DNA of 40,192 bases from an uncultured Lachnospiraceae bacterium (GCA_944381535.1 CALWLN010000120.1:1-40192); one strand, 5' to 3'. Positions 7,043-16,773 are shown, counted from the stretch's first letter. Translations and numbers: made by a program. The notes: generated from the sequence alone by a model not told the origin.

Positions 7043-9370
7043 CTATTCTGTTATAGTCAATGCTGCCAGTTCATCCACAAAGTCCTGTACGGAAAGCTCT
7101 CCGGTGAATATCTTCACCTGATCCTCCTCCCAGATGTTAGTTGGGGAATCCTCTGCGTCCGGGTCGGCAAGATAGCCCAGAATATTATAGTAGCTCTCTG
7201 TCATGACATCAAAGGACGCAATGTCGTTTACCACGTCACTTTCGGAAACAATTTCCGTTGTGCAGGGAATGGAGTTCAACGCGTTGATCCAAATCTGCTG
7301 CCCTTCCTTGCTGGCAAAATAATTGGCAAAAGCGATTGCCGCGTCAGGATTCTCTGTGTCTGCGCTAATGGCATACCCGCAGCTGCTGGTTCCCACCAGG
7401 GCCTGGGTTCCGTCCTCTGTGGGAATCTGGAAAGCACCGTAATTTAAATCAGGATTGTTCTCATCAATCACCGCAATATTCCAGGTTCCGTCGATGGTCA
7501 TGGCTGCTTCCCCAGTGGAGAAAGCCAACAGCGCTCCACTGCCGTCCACACCCAGATAACCGTTGCCATAGTATCCTTTGTCCGCCCACTCCAACATTTT
7601 CTCGTAAGCGGCAACGACTCTCTCGTCATTTACCGCTGCGGTACCAGTCTCCTCATACTCCTGTACCCATTCAAGACTCATGGCATTTAATACGGGCTCA
7701 AACTGGAACAGTACTGTCCAGGGGTCGGAAGCACAGAACGCGATGGGCGTATAATCCGTCTCCGCAATGGTAGCCAGAAGTTCCTCAAACTCTGTGAAAG
7801 AGGTAGGAATGGAGAGGCCCAGTTCCTCAAAAATATCCTTGTTGTAGAATACACAACGTCCCCCGGTCTCCGCAGTAGGTGTGGAGTAAATACTGCCGTC
7901 ATCCAGAGTTACAATACTCATAGCGGAGGTTCCATCATACAGGGAGAAGTCCACAATATCAGTCAGTTCCATAAGATAGCCTGCCTCTATATAGGACTCA
8001 TACTGTGTGGTTGCCAAACCGTTGGTCCAGAACAGGTCCGGGGTTTCTCCGGCCTGCATGGCGGTCTGGAGTAGATTGTAGTACTGATCGGATGTCTTGA
8101 TATCAGTCTCGATAGTTACATTCGGATAAAGTTCATTAAATCCTTCGATCACCGCGTTTAAAGGTTCCGCAAACTGGTCTGTGTGCTCCCAGATAACAAG
8201 AGTCCCGCCAATCTCTGTCTCACTGAAAAGAGCGTCCAAAAGCTGCTCAGCGGAATCAAAATTTTCAATGGACTGATAATTCAGAGGTGCCCCGGACTCG
8301 AAGATTTCTTCCAGGCTGACGTCATTATAATTCTGCTCCAAGTAGAGTTCCAGACGGTCCAAAAGCTTTACCACCCCGGATTTTGCCGTAGAAGCGGGTG
8401 CCCCGGCTGAACAGCAGCGTTTGAAGAAAAGCCCCACTTCCTGCCGCGTGATCTCATACCAGGAATCCTGGAACAGATTTTCCTTCGGCAATTTTAAAAC
8501 CGGGAGTTCCTGCCCATTATCCCCTTCCGGCTCCGATGGCCGGATACAGGCAGGTTTGGAATAATAGAAAGTCCGACTGGCCTCCTTAAGAACGCGACTG
8601 TACTGCTCCCGGGTCATAGTCAAATCATAAAATGGATTGGACAACACCAGATATAAATTACGGCCAAAAAAATTCCGCACGCTGGAAACCGCCTCCCGCC
8701 AGAAGCACGCGATCCGCTCCTCTGCCTGCGAAAGCTGCTCCTTATTTGGAAAGCTGAAAAGAGCGCAGACCTCCCGGTCATGATGTAAAAAACATTCCCC
8801 AAGCTGGTCGTCGCTCATATGCTTTTGCAACAGCTCGCATAAAATTTTTAAATTAATTTCCTCCGCCGTAGTATTTTTGATATCCCCCTCCCGGCGCAGC
8901 ACAAACATCCCCACCAGAAACAATTCCCCAAAATTCTGCTGTTCCTGCCGTCTGCTTTCCACCATGGACTCCCACACATTCCCGGCGTTTTGGGGATATT
9001 TCTGACGGTACTGTTCCATAATAAGCTTCGGCAAATCTTCCTCACCGATTTCATGCTTCAATACATACGAATCCACTCCCAGGGAGATGGCTTCCTTGGC
9101 ATAGGCAAAATCCTCATAGCAGCTTAAAATGATAATAACCATATGAGGGTTCTTTCCACGAATTTCCCGTATTAAATCCAACCCGCTTACACCGGTCAAT
9201 CGAATATCCGTCACCAGCACATCCGCCGTTTCCATACTAAAGTAATCAAGAGCCTCCTCCGCACTGGCAAAAGCCCTGTCCACTGTCATACTTGGGTCAT
9301 ACTCCTCAATACACATTTTCATCCCGATACGAACCAGCATTTCGTCCTCTACAATCACTACTCTTATCAT
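7043..9370 (-). CDS. Fusion of YesN-type response regulator to sugar-binding protein
   Basis: One uninterrupted 775-residue frame joins two normally separate genes. Residues 1-120 are a receiver domain with E8/D9, phospho-acceptor D55, S83 and K105. Residues 120-383 resemble the middle region of YesN/AraC-type regulators. The C-terminal AraC helix-turn-helix that should follow is absent. From about residue 387 (IGGTLVIWEHTDQF) the chain is a family-1 sugar-binding protein to its natural C-terminus, with no signal peptide or lipobox. The ATG overlaps the kinase stop by four bases. The simplest reading is a deletion removing the DNA-binding domain, the intergenic gap and the secretion signal. 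As written, neither half should do its usual job: no DNA binding and no export. A real functional fusion or an assembly error are alternatives. Confidence 0.85.
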   Translation of the reverse strand: MIRVVIVEDEMLVRIGMKMCIEEYDPSMTVDRAFASAEEALDYFSMETADVLVTDIRLTGVSGLDLIREIRGKNPHMVIIILSCYEDFAYAKEAISLGVDSYVLKHEIGEEDLPKLIMEQYRQKYPQNAGNVWESMVESRRQEQQNFGELFLVGMFVLRREGDIKNTTAEEINLKILCELLQKHMSDDQLGECFLHHDREVCALFSFPNKEQLSQAEERIACFWREAVSSVRNFFGRNLYLVLSNPFYDLTMTREQYSRVLKEASRTFYYSKPACIRPSEPEGDNGQELPVLKLPKENLFQDSWYEITRQEVGLFFKRCCSAGAPASTAKSGVVKLLDRLELYLEQNYNDVSLEEIFESGAPLNYQSIENFDSAEQLLDALFSETEIGGTLVIWEHTDQFAEPLNAVIEGFNELYPNVTIETDIKTSDQYYNLLQTAMQAGETPDLFWTNGLATTQYESYIEAGYLMELTDIVDFSLYDGTSAMSIVTLDDGSIYSTPTAETGGRCVFYNKDIFEELGLSIPTSFTEFEELLATIAETDYTPIAFCASDPWTVLFQFEPVLNAMSLEWVQEYEETGTAAVNDERVVAAYEKMLEWADKGYYGNGYLGVDGSGALLAFSTGEAAMTIDGTWNIAVIDENNPDLNYGAFQIPTEDGTQALVGTSSCGYAISADTENPDAAIAFANYFASKEGQQIWINALNSIPCTTEIVSESDVVNDIASFDVMTESYYNILGYLADPDAEDSPTNIWEEDQVKIFTGELSVQDFVDELAALTITE

Positions 9371-11082
9371 GGTTCCTCCCTTACAATCACAGGTAAAATC
9401 AAATGTACCCGGGTCCCTTTCCCTTCTTCACTGTGAATTTCCGTAGTGTATTCTTTTCCATAGGTCAGTTGAATCCGTTGCTGCACATTGCGAATCCCCA
9501 CCTGGTCCGAATGGTGCTTTTCCGAGGTAGTGGGAATCTCTGACGGAGAACTCATACGAAAACCGCAACCATTGTCTTCTATAAAAATATGAAGCTTCTC
9601 CCCAGCCCTGTAAATACGTATGGTAATAATACCTCCGTTCTTCCCCTGAAAGGCATGAATGATACAGTTCTCTACAAAGGGCTGTAACAGCAGCTTCAAA
9701 ATGCGGAGTTGTTTTACATTCTCCTCCACCTCATAGACCACCTCAAAATTAACAAACCGCATTTTCTGAATATAAACATAAGAATCCAGCAGCTTTAATT
9801 CGTCCTCTATGGCAATCTCATCGTCCCTGGTATAGGTGACGCTTCTCATAAGGGTGATGAGGCTCTCTATCATCCGCTTGATGTAAGGCTGCTTATTGGA
9901 AATAGCCATCCACTTTACCGTATTTAAAGTATTGAAAACAAAATGAGGGTTAATCTGCATGGACAGCACTTTTATTTTCTCCTCATTCTTTGCCTTCTCC
10001 TCCTCCCGCACCTCTTTCAAAAGCCGCTCAATCTCGTCAATCATCAGGTTATAGCTGGAAATCAACATTCCCATCTCATCCGTCTTGTTTTTGGCAAGTA
10101 TTTTTTCAAATTTTTTCCCGGAAACCTTCTGCATGCCCAGGCTTAAACGATTGATAGGCTTAAAAATCGTCCGCGTCAAAAACAGATAAATCAAAATGAT
10201 CACAACCAGTACCAGCACCAACAGAATAATTGTGTTGCGCTGTATAGCCGCCACCTCCCGGAAAGCCACCTCGGAATCCACCACAATGGCTGTACTCCAT
10301 CCGGTCAGATCAGACTCTTTGGTGACAATAATATTTGCAAGAGTTCCCTGCTCTCCCTCTAATGCCCGGAGTACATTTTCATCCTGTATCTGGCACCCAT
10401 TCAGGTCATCACGATTACTGCAAATAACGACATTATCCGGGGAAAGCACGTAGTAGTCCGTCCCCTCCTGAAGCAGCCGCTCATAACTCAAAATATCAGA
10501 AATAAGATCCGATGAAAAGAACAGCCACAGAGTTCCCACCGTTCCCTCTTCGGAGTTAATTGCCCTAGCCATGGAAAAATGCTTCAAATTTGAATGATAT
10601 CTTGCAGACATTGTTTCCGTGGGAATCCAGACAGCCTTTCCTTCTTTTTCCAGGACCTCCTCCCTGTGCCGCTCCAGGTAGTCGTCCAGATTATGGTACT
10701 GATAACCGGAAATATAACGATAACCATCGATTTCCATTACTGCGGCAAGGATGGTTCCTTCAGAATTTACAATGCTGTCCAAATACGCGGCCACATACTC
10801 GTCCCTGGTAGCATAGTCTCCGCTGTCGATGTAGCTGCGGGTAGCATTGTTATAATAAAGAGCCATGGAAGTGTTGACATAATATTGTAACTGAAGATTC
10901 AGACTCTGGGTCATCTCCTCCAAAAGCGCATCTTTTTCCTGGATAATCATATCCCGCGAATAGCGGTAATATTGGTTGGAGGAATACACAGAAAAAAGAA
11001 TGCAGGGGATAGTCGCCAGCAAAATCATTAGAATAATCTTGTTCTTGATTTTATAAAAAAACGTATTCTGTAAAACCCTCAT
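9367..11082 (-). CDS. YesM-family sensor histidine kinase
   Basis: This membrane kinase senses an extracellular signal, probably a sugar or its binding protein, and phosphorylates the paired regulator. The start MRVLQNTFFYKIKNK (571 residues) is chosen because GAAGGGGG lies four bases before it; a frame 19 codons longer lacks a site. Order: membrane helix about 16-36, extracellular Cache-like domain about 40-280, helix about 283-305, HAMP about 306-360, HisKA_7TM-like/His_kinase block with QINPHFVFNTLN (H380), then the ATPase with N472 (FVENCIIHAF) and DNGCGF (503-508). Its stop overlaps the start of the regulator fusion (ATGA). The partner lacks its DNA-binding domain, so the signalling path may be dead. 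Confidence 0.92.
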   Translation of the reverse strand: MRVLQNTFFYKIKNKIILMILLATIPCILFSVYSSNQYYRYSRDMIIQEKDALLEEMTQSLNLQLQYYVNTSMALYYNNATRSYIDSGDYATRDEYVAAYLDSIVNSEGTILAAVMEIDGYRYISGYQYHNLDDYLERHREEVLEKEGKAVWIPTETMSARYHSNLKHFSMARAINSEEGTVGTLWLFFSSDLISDILSYERLLQEGTDYYVLSPDNVVICSNRDDLNGCQIQDENVLRALEGEQGTLANIIVTKESDLTGWSTAIVVDSEVAFREVAAIQRNTIILLVLVLVVIILIYLFLTRTIFKPINRLSLGMQKVSGKKFEKILAKNKTDEMGMLISSYNLMIDEIERLLKEVREEEKAKNEEKIKVLSMQINPHFVFNTLNTVKWMAISNKQPYIKRMIESLITLMRSVTYTRDDEIAIEDELKLLDSYVYIQKMRFVNFEVVYEVEENVKQLRILKLLLQPFVENCIIHAFQGKNGGIITIRIYRAGEKLHIFIEDNGCGFRMSSPSEIPTTSEKHHSDQVGIRNVQQRIQLTYGKEYTTEIHSEEGKGTRVHLILPVIVREEP

Positions 11083-11157
11083 AAGGCCCCCTTCCCACAA
11101 AAGCCTCAATCCCGTACTTCTACCTTCCCAAAATTTCAAAATTCTTTTTGTTTTCCT

Positions 11158-11186
11158 ATTTTACCTCAAATTCCTTCTTTTTGCAA
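11158..11186 (-). promoter_or_regulatory. Candidate promoter of the sugar operon, inside the truA end
   Basis: TTGCAA (11181-11186) and TAAAAT (11158-11163) are 17 bases apart. The element overlaps the last codons of truA and would start transcription near 11151, about 70 bases before the kinase ATG. No terminator separates truA from the kinase, so readthrough is also possible. Confidence 0.45.
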
Positions 11187-11924
11187 ATCCTCAAACTCAA
11201 TCCCCATCATGGTCAACCCGTGGGCCGGGGCCGTAGGCCCCGCCAGCGCCCGGTCCCTTCCAGCAAGAATCGCCGCAACCTCCTCAGGGGGCCGGCTTCC
11301 CCCGCCCACCTCAATGAGGGTTCCGGCGATGATCCGCACCATATTATACAAAAATCCCGCCCCCGTAACGCGGAGGATAACCAGATCCTCCTCCCTGGTC
11401 ACGGTGCAGGAATACACATGGCGCACCGTATCCGGGGCCTGACTGTGAATGGAACAGAAGCTCTTAAAATCGTGGGTCCCCACCAGACAGGCGGCCGCCC
11501 GATTCATTTTTTCCACATCCAGGGGATAGTAGTAAAAATACGTATCCCGCCGCAGGGTGGGCAGCGGAAACCGCCGGTTTAAGATCCGGTATTCATAAGT
11601 CTTTTTGCTGTTGCATTTTCTGGGATGGAAATTGCCCGGCACCTCAAATGAGGCCTGAACGGCAATGTCTGCCGGCAGACGCTGGTTTAATGCATAGGAA
11701 AGCTTCTCAGGAGGAATCCGGGTATGGGTGTCAAACACCGCCGCGTTTCCCATGGAGTGAACCCCGGAGTCCGTGCGGCTTGCGCCGATGACGGTAATCT
11801 CCTCCCCCAGCAGTTTCGACAACTGCTCGTTGAGCACGCTCTCAATGGTAATTCCGTTGGCCTGCACCTGCCAGCCCTTATAATTCGTTCCCTCATACGC
11901 CACGATCAGCATGATACGTTTCAT
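11166..11924 (-). CDS. truA: tRNA pseudouridine(38-40) synthase
   Basis: TruA converts uridines 38, 39 and 40 in the tRNA anticodon arm to pseudouridine. The 252 residues match the family. The catalytic aspartate is D52 in the signature GASRTDSGVHSMGN. Other family blocks are YEGTNYKGWQ near the N-terminus and FLYNMVRIIAGTLIEVG near the C-terminus. It follows ecfT by 10 bases, the conserved order in Bacillota. In many relatives rplM and rpsI come next; here the YesM kinase operon intervenes. Confidence 0.97.
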   Translation of the reverse strand: MKRIMLIVAYEGTNYKGWQVQANGITIESVLNEQLSKLLGEEITVIGASRTDSGVHSMGNAAVFDTHTRIPPEKLSYALNQRLPADIAVQASFEVPGNFHPRKCNSKKTYEYRILNRRFPLPTLRRDTYFYYYPLDVEKMNRAAACLVGTHDFKSFCSIHSQAPDTVRHVYSCTVTREEDLVILRVTGAGFLYNMVRIIAGTLIEVGGGSRPPEEVAAILAGRDRALAGPTAPAHGLTMMGIEFEDLQKEGI

Positions 11925-11934
11925 TGGTTCCCTC

Positions 11935-12738
11935 CTATTTCACAAATACCCGCGCCAGTATAATCGCCGCAAAATAGACAAAGATCACAAGATAAGCCAT
12001 CCCATCCCGCTTTTTATATTTTAAGGGCTTCATCTTGGTCCGCCCCTTCCCGCCGTGGTAGCACCTGGCCTCCATGGCCATGGCCAGATCATTGGCCCGG
12101 CGAAAGGCTGAGATAAAGAGAGGCACCAGAAGGGGAATCATATTTTTTGCCTTTTTGATCACGTTTCCGGACTCAAAATCCGCCCCTCTGGCAATCTGCG
12201 CCTTCATGATCTTGTCCGTCTCCTCCACCAGAATGGGGACAAAGCGGAGGGCAATGGACATCATCATGGAGATTTCATGGACCGGAATCCGGATTTTATT
12301 TAAGGGGCCCAAGGACTTCTCCAGACCGTCCGTCAGCCGGTTGGGGGTGGTGGCAAGGGTCACCACAGAGGTCCCCAGAATCAGATAGATCAACCGGATC
12401 GCCATGGTAACGGCGCTGACCAGTCCCTCCCGGGTAATCTTAAAAATCCCAAATTCCACCAGCGCCGTGCCCGGCGTCAAAAAGAGGTTGAACAGGGCCG
12501 TGATGATCAGAATGATCACAATGGCCCGAAGGCCTTTCACCATATAGCTTACGGGTACTTTGGACAGCCAGATGACGCCAATCAGAAACAGGGTGACCAA
12601 AGATAAGCCCACCCAGTTTTCAAAAATGAACAACGATATGACATAGAGTAGTGTTGCAAACAGCTTCACTCTCGGGTCCAGCTTATGGATCACAGAATCC
12701 GCCGGATAATATTGTCCTATGGTAATGTCTCTTAACAT
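11935..12738 (-). CDS. ecfT: Energy-coupling factor transporter transmembrane protein EcfT
   Basis: EcfT is the membrane scaffold that links the EcfA1/EcfA2 ATPases to interchangeable vitamin- or metal-binding S components. It has 267 residues with several hydrophobic helices in the N-terminal half and at the C-terminus. The two cytoplasmic coupling motifs that contact the ATPases are visible as AQIARGADF and EARCYHGG. It lies 41 bases after ecfA2. No S component is encoded in the window, as expected for a shared (group II) ECF module. Confidence 0.95.
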   Translation of the reverse strand: MLRDITIGQYYPADSVIHKLDPRVKLFATLLYVISLFIFENWVGLSLVTLFLIGVIWLSKVPVSYMVKGLRAIVIILIITALFNLFLTPGTALVEFGIFKITREGLVSAVTMAIRLIYLILGTSVVTLATTPNRLTDGLEKSLGPLNKIRIPVHEISMMMSIALRFVPILVEETDKIMKAQIARGADFESGNVIKKAKNMIPLLVPLFISAFRRANDLAMAMEARCYHGGKGRTKMKPLKYKKRDGMAYLVIFVYFAAIILARVFVK

Positions 12739-12779
12739 AATAATTCACCTTATATTTCGTCCCGCGATGAGGGCGGAAG

Positions 12780-13631
12780 CTATGGCCGGGCGACTGCCTT
12801 CAATATCGACGCCTTTGCCTCATCTCTGGTCGTTGCGTCTACATCTACAGGAAGCCCGGCTTTTCGAAGCTCGTGCATGAGATAGGTTACCTGGGGAGCC
12901 GCCAGGCCCACAGCCTCCAGTTCCTTGTAGTGGGAAAATACCTGGCGGGGCGTGCCATCTAACATCACCTGGCCCCGGTTCATCACAATGAGCCTGTCCA
13001 CATAATTTGCCACGTCCTCCATGCTGTGGGACACCAGGATCACCGTCATATGAAGATCCCGGCGCATCTTCGCCACCTGGTCTAAAATCTCGTCCCGGCC
13101 CTTAGGGTCCAGGCCCGCCGTGGGCTCATCCAGGATCAGCATCTGGGGCTTCATGGCCAGCACCCCGGCGATGGCCACCCGCCGCTTCTGTCCCCCGGAC
13201 ATTTCAAAGGGCGACTGCTGCCACAGGTGTTCCGGCAGTCCTGCCGCCCGCAGGGCTTCGGAGGCTCTTGACTCCACCTCCTCTGAAGGCAGCTTCTGAT
13301 TCCCGGGTCCGAAGCAGACATCCTTAAACACCGTGGTCTCGAAAAGCTGATGCTCCGGGTACTGGAACACCAGCCCCACCTTAGCCCGCAGGGCGCGTAT
13401 ATCATAGTCCTTGTCGTAAATATTCTCACCGTTAAAGAAGATCGTCCCGGAGTCCGCCCGCATAAGTCCGTTCAAATGCTGAATCAGAGTGGATTTGCCG
13501 GAGCCGGTATGACCGATGATTCCGATAAACTGGCCGTCCTCAATCTTCAGGCTCACGTCCTTAAGGGCATGCTTCTCATAGGCGGTATCCCGGCTGTATG
13601 TGTAATTGACCTTATCTAAAATCATCGACAT
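12780..13631 (-). CDS. ecfA2: Energy-coupling factor ATP-binding protein EcfA2
   Basis: This 283-residue ABC ATPase powers ECF-type uptake of vitamins and related nutrients. Walker A is GHTGSGKST, the Q-loop reads [10 protein letters not shown], the signature is MSGGQKRRV and Walker B is [11 protein letters not shown], followed by the switch histidine in VSHSMED. Its first codons overlap the end of ecfA1 by 10 bases, so the two ATPases are made in step. They form a heterodimer that binds EcfT. Confidence 0.96.
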   Translation of the reverse strand: MSMILDKVNYTYSRDTAYEKHALKDVSLKIEDGQFIGIIGHTGSGKSTLIQHLNGLMRADSGTIFFNGENIYDKDYDIRALRAKVGLVFQYPEHQLFETTVFKDVCFGPGNQKLPSEEVESRASEALRAAGLPEHLWQQSPFEMSGGQKRRVAIAGVLAMKPQMLILDEPTAGLDPKGRDEILDQVAKMRRDLHMTVILVSHSMEDVANYVDRLIVMNRGQVMLDGTPRQVFSHYKELEAVGLAAPQVTYLMHELRKAGLPVDVDATTRDEAKASILKAVARP

Positions 13632-14467
13632 AGCGCATTCACCAATTCCTGTCTCGTCAAAATCCCCTCCGGGATGTCAAGGCCCGCCTGGCGCAGTTCA
13701 TGGGCCAGAAGGGTAATCTGAGGCACATCCAGCCGCAGCTCCTTTAAGCGCTCCACCTGGGAGAAAATCTCCCGGGGCGTTCCCTCCATCACGACCTTCC
13801 CCTCATCCATCACATAGACCCGGTCCGCCTCTATGACCTCCTCCATATAATGGGTGATCCATATGATCGTGACGCCTTTTTTCTCATTGAGCTCCTGTAC
13901 CGAAGCCAGCACCTCCTTACGGCCATTTGGGTCCAGCATGGCAGTAGCCTCGTCTAAGATAATGCACTTGGGCTCCATGGCCATAACACCGGCAATGGCA
14001 ACCCGCTGCTTCTGTCCTCCGGACAGCTTGTTGGGGGAGTGCTCCCGGTACTCGGACATGCCAACGCTTCTTAAGCTTTTGTCCACCCGCTTCCAGATTT
14101 CATCCGTGGGAACTCCGATATTTTCCGGCCCAAAGCCCACATCCTCCTCCACCACGCTGGCGACGATCTGATTATCGGGATTCTGAAACACCATGCCGGC
14201 ATTTTTGCGGATGTCCCACAAGTTTCCCTCATCGGCGGTGTCCTTGCCGTCCACCCACAGGGTTCCCTCCGTTAGGGACAGCAGCACGTTCAGATGCTTG
14301 GCAAAGGTGGATTTCCCGGAACCGTTGTGGCCCAGCACCGCAATGAACTCCCCGGGCATGATATCAATATCCACGCCGTCCAGAGCCCTCTCCACGCTCT
14401 CCACATTTCCCTCATCATCCCTGCGGATGTATTCGTGCACCAGTTTTCTGGCTTCAATAAAATTCAT
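13622..14467 (-). CDS. ecfA1: Energy-coupling factor ATP-binding protein EcfA1
   Basis: This 281-residue ATPase is the partner of EcfA2. Walker A is GHNGSGKST, the Q-loop reads [10 protein letters not shown], the signature is LSGGQKQRV and Walker B is [11 protein letters not shown], with EAT in place of the commoner EPT, as is usual in EcfA1. The switch histidine lies in ITHYMEE. It heads the ecfA1-ecfA2-ecfT-truA run. In many Bacillota rplQ precedes it; here trmL lies 56 bases upstream, so the upstream side of the ancestral ribosomal cluster has also changed. Confidence 0.96.
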   Translation of the reverse strand: MNFIEARKLVHEYIRRDDEGNVESVERALDGVDIDIMPGEFIAVLGHNGSGKSTFAKHLNVLLSLTEGTLWVDGKDTADEGNLWDIRKNAGMVFQNPDNQIVASVVEEDVGFGPENIGVPTDEIWKRVDKSLRSVGMSEYREHSPNKLSGGQKQRVAIAGVMAMEPKCIILDEATAMLDPNGRKEVLASVQELNEKKGVTIIWITHYMEEVIEADRVYVMDEGKVVMEGTPREIFSQVERLKELRLDVPQITLLAHELRQAGLDIPEGILTRQELVNALCR

Positions 14468-14523
14468 GTTCTATTCCTCTCAGTCCCAGCTCAGGTTTCG
14501 TTCCGCCGCCGTCCCGCTTCCGG

Positions 14524-15036
14524 CTACTCTCCATTGCCGTCCCAACTTAAGCGGTGCAGCTCCCCCGCAAGCTTCATATGGGAAAACCCATTCTGTCGCA
14601 ACGCCTCATACAACACAATGGCCACGGAGTTGGACAGATTCAGGGAACGTGTCTCCCCCATCATGGGAATCCGCACGCACTCTGCCCGGTGCTTCACCAA
14701 AATCTCCTCGGGAATTCCGGCGCTCTCCTTGCCGAACATCAGATAACAGTCCGGCTCGTAGGACACCTCCGTATACACATGCTCTCCCTTGGTGGTGGCC
14801 ATATAAATTTTCGCTCCCGGATTTTTATCAAGAAACTCCTGATAGTTTACATAACGAGTCACATCCAGGTCCTTCCAGTAATCCATGCCCGCCCGGCGGA
14901 TTTCCTTCTCATTCAGCCGGAAACCCAGGGGCTCTATCAGATGAAGTCTTGTGCCCGTAGCCACACAGGTGCGTCCAATGTTTCCGGTGTTGGCCGGTAT
15001 CTCCGGTTCAAACAATACCACATTTAAGCCTGCCAT
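14524..15036 (-). CDS. trmL: tRNA (cytidine(34)-2'-O)-methyltransferase
   Basis: TrmL methylates the ribose of wobble nucleotide 34 in certain leucine tRNAs, using S-adenosylmethionine. The 170 residues match this minimal SPOUT (trefoil-knot) family. The conserved blocks are FEPEIPANTGNIGRTC near the start, LMFGKESAGIPEEIL in the middle and RIPMMGETRSLNLSNSVAI at the knot. It starts one base after the aminotransferase stop codon, so it is probably part of the Lrp-aminotransferase operon. Confidence 0.95.
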   Translation of the reverse strand: MAGLNVVLFEPEIPANTGNIGRTCVATGTRLHLIEPLGFRLNEKEIRRAGMDYWKDLDVTRYVNYQEFLDKNPGAKIYMATTKGEHVYTEVSYEPDCYLMFGKESAGIPEEILVKHRAECVRIPMMGETRSLNLSNSVAIVLYEALRQNGFSHMKLAGELHRLSWDGNGE

Positions 15037-15037
15037 G

Positions 15038-16207
15038 TCAAATTTCCCCGCGCAGCCCTTTGATAAAATGCTCGATCCTGTCCAGGGCTTTCTTTAAATT
15101 TTCCAGAGAATAGGCGTAGGAAATACGCACAAAGCCCTCCCCGCAGGCGCCAAAGGCCGTGCCCGGAACCACCGCCACCTTCTCCTGCTCCAAAAGCTTT
15201 GTGGCAAATTCATCGGAGGTCATGCCGAATTCCCGGATGGAAGGAAAAATGTAAAAGGCCCCGTAAGGCTCAAAGCAGGAAAGTCCCATCTCCTTGAACC
15301 TGTGAACCAGAAATCTCCGGCGCCCGTCGTACTCCTCCCGCATGTGGGCCACATCCTCATCGCCGTTCTTAAGAGCGTCCACCGCAGCGTACTGGCTGGT
15401 GGTGGGGGCACACATGATGGCAAACTGGTGAATCTTTAACATCTGCTCCAGGATCACCTTTGGAGCGCAGGCGTAACCCAGACGCCAGCCGGTCATGGCA
15501 TAGGACTTGGAAAAGCCGTTGATGAGAACGGTCCGCTCCTTCATGCCCGGCAGGGAAGCAATAGACACATGCTTGTCCAGATAGGTAAGCTCACTGTAAA
15601 TCTCATCGCTGAGTACAAACAGATCGTGCTTCTTCACCACCTGGGCCACCGCCTCCAGATCCTTCTGCTCCATCACCGCTCCCGTGGGATTGTTGGGGAA
15701 GGGCATGACGAGAAGCTTGGTTTTCGGCGTAATCGCCGCCTCCAGCTCCTCCGCCGTCAGACGAAACTCATTTTTCTCCTGTAGCTCAATGACCACAGGC
15801 TTCCCGTTGGCCAGTACCGCGCAGGGCTCATAGGACACATAGCTGGGCTGTGGGATCAGTACCTCATCTCCCGGGTCCAGCATGGCCCGCATGGCAATGT
15901 CAATGCCTTCGCTGCCCCCCACCGTCACCAGGATTTCGTCCTTGTAGTCATAGCTTAATCCAAACCGGCGGTAGAGATAATTGGCAATCTCAATCTTTAA
16001 TTCTTTTAAGCCCGCATTGGAGGTATAGAAGGTTCTTCCCTTCTCCAGAGAATAAATACCCTCGTCCCGAATATGCCAGGGGGTATCAAAATCCGGCTCG
16101 CCCACGCCTAAGGAGATGGCGTCCTTCATCTCGCTTACAATGTCAAAAAACTTGCGGATACCGGAAGGCTGAATCGTTGTAATCCGTTCTGACAGTGGAT
16201 TTCTCAT
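15038..16207 (-). CDS. Pyridoxal-phosphate aminotransferase, class I/II
   Basis: This 389-residue fold-type I aminotransferase moves amino groups between an amino acid and a keto acid. The PLP Schiff-base lysine is K234 (GFSKSYAMTGWR). D201 and Y204 (LSDEIYSEL) should hold the cofactor, and PNNPTGAV is the conserved Asn-Pro-Thr block. The start overlaps the Lrp-type regulator by four bases (ATGA). Such pairs are common, and the regulator probably controls this gene in response to an amino acid. It resembles PatA/AspC-like enzymes of the I-gamma group; substrate cannot be read from sequence. Confidence 0.9.
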   Translation of the reverse strand: MRNPLSERITTIQPSGIRKFFDIVSEMKDAISLGVGEPDFDTPWHIRDEGIYSLEKGRTFYTSNAGLKELKIEIANYLYRRFGLSYDYKDEILVTVGGSEGIDIAMRAMLDPGDEVLIPQPSYVSYEPCAVLANGKPVVIELQEKNEFRLTAEELEAAITPKTKLLVMPFPNNPTGAVMEQKDLEAVAQVVKKHDLFVLSDEIYSELTYLDKHVSIASLPGMKERTVLINGFSKSYAMTGWRLGYACAPKVILEQMLKIHQFAIMCAPTTSQYAAVDALKNGDEDVAHMREEYDGRRRFLVHRFKEMGLSCFEPYGAFYIFPSIREFGMTSDEFATKLLEQEKVAVVPGTAFGACGEGFVRISYAYSLENLKKALDRIEHFIKGLRGEI

Positions 16208-16692
16208 GGGGTCACCAGCATCCTTTCATCCTTTTTCTTCTCGGCAATGACAGTGCCGTGGTCCTTGTATTTTTTCAAAATGAAGTTGGTCTTGGTACTC
16301 AGGACAGAGTCCAGGGTGGACAGCTTGTCGGACACAAACTGGGCCACCTCCCTTAAAGTTTTGCCCTCCAGGGTCACCAGGAGATCATAGCCGCCGGAAA
16401 TCAGATATACGGCGTTCACCTCGGCGTAGTTGTAGATGCGCTCCGCCACGGTATCAAAGCCCCGGCCCCTCTGGGGAGTGACCCGCACCTCGATCAGGGC
16501 GTTTACCTTCTCAATACTGGTCTTCTCCCAGTCAATCAGCGTATGGTAGCCGCAGATGATATGTTCCTCCTCCATGGCCGCCATCTCGTTGGCCACGGTG
16601 GCCTCGTCCACACCCAGGATGATAGCCAGCTCCTTCAAATCCACCCGGCTGTTCTTCTCGATAAAGGTCAAAATCTTCTCTCTCATTTCCAT
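16204..16692 (-). CDS. Lrp/AsnC-family transcriptional regulator
   Basis: This is a small amino-acid-responsive regulator. The start MEMREKILTFIEKN (162 residues) is preferred because GGAGG lies eight bases before it. An ATG five codons upstream contains that GGAGG within its own codons and has no site of its own. A winged helix-turn-helix fills about residues 1-55 and an RAM (effector-binding) domain about 65-140, with VNAVYLISGGYDLLV as the typical core. The gene overlaps the aminotransferase start by four bases, so autoregulation of the operon is likely. Confidence 0.9.
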   Translation of the reverse strand: MEMREKILTFIEKNSRVDLKELAIILGVDEATVANEMAAMEEEHIICGYHTLIDWEKTSIEKVNALIEVRVTPQRGRGFDTVAERIYNYAEVNAVYLISGGYDLLVTLEGKTLREVAQFVSDKLSTLDSVLSTKTNFILKKYKDHGTVIAEKKKDERMLVTP

Positions 16693-16773
16693 TCGTTGTT
16701 CCTCCATATTTTAGATACCGTTCCTGTTCATGCCCGCCCGGCAATGCGCTTCGAAACGCAGAAAACGGTAAAT

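Noticed and set aside
6343-7056. Plus-strand frame of 237 codons over the MalF-type permease
   Set aside because: It is a shadow of the permease with no ribosome binding site and no recognisable domain.
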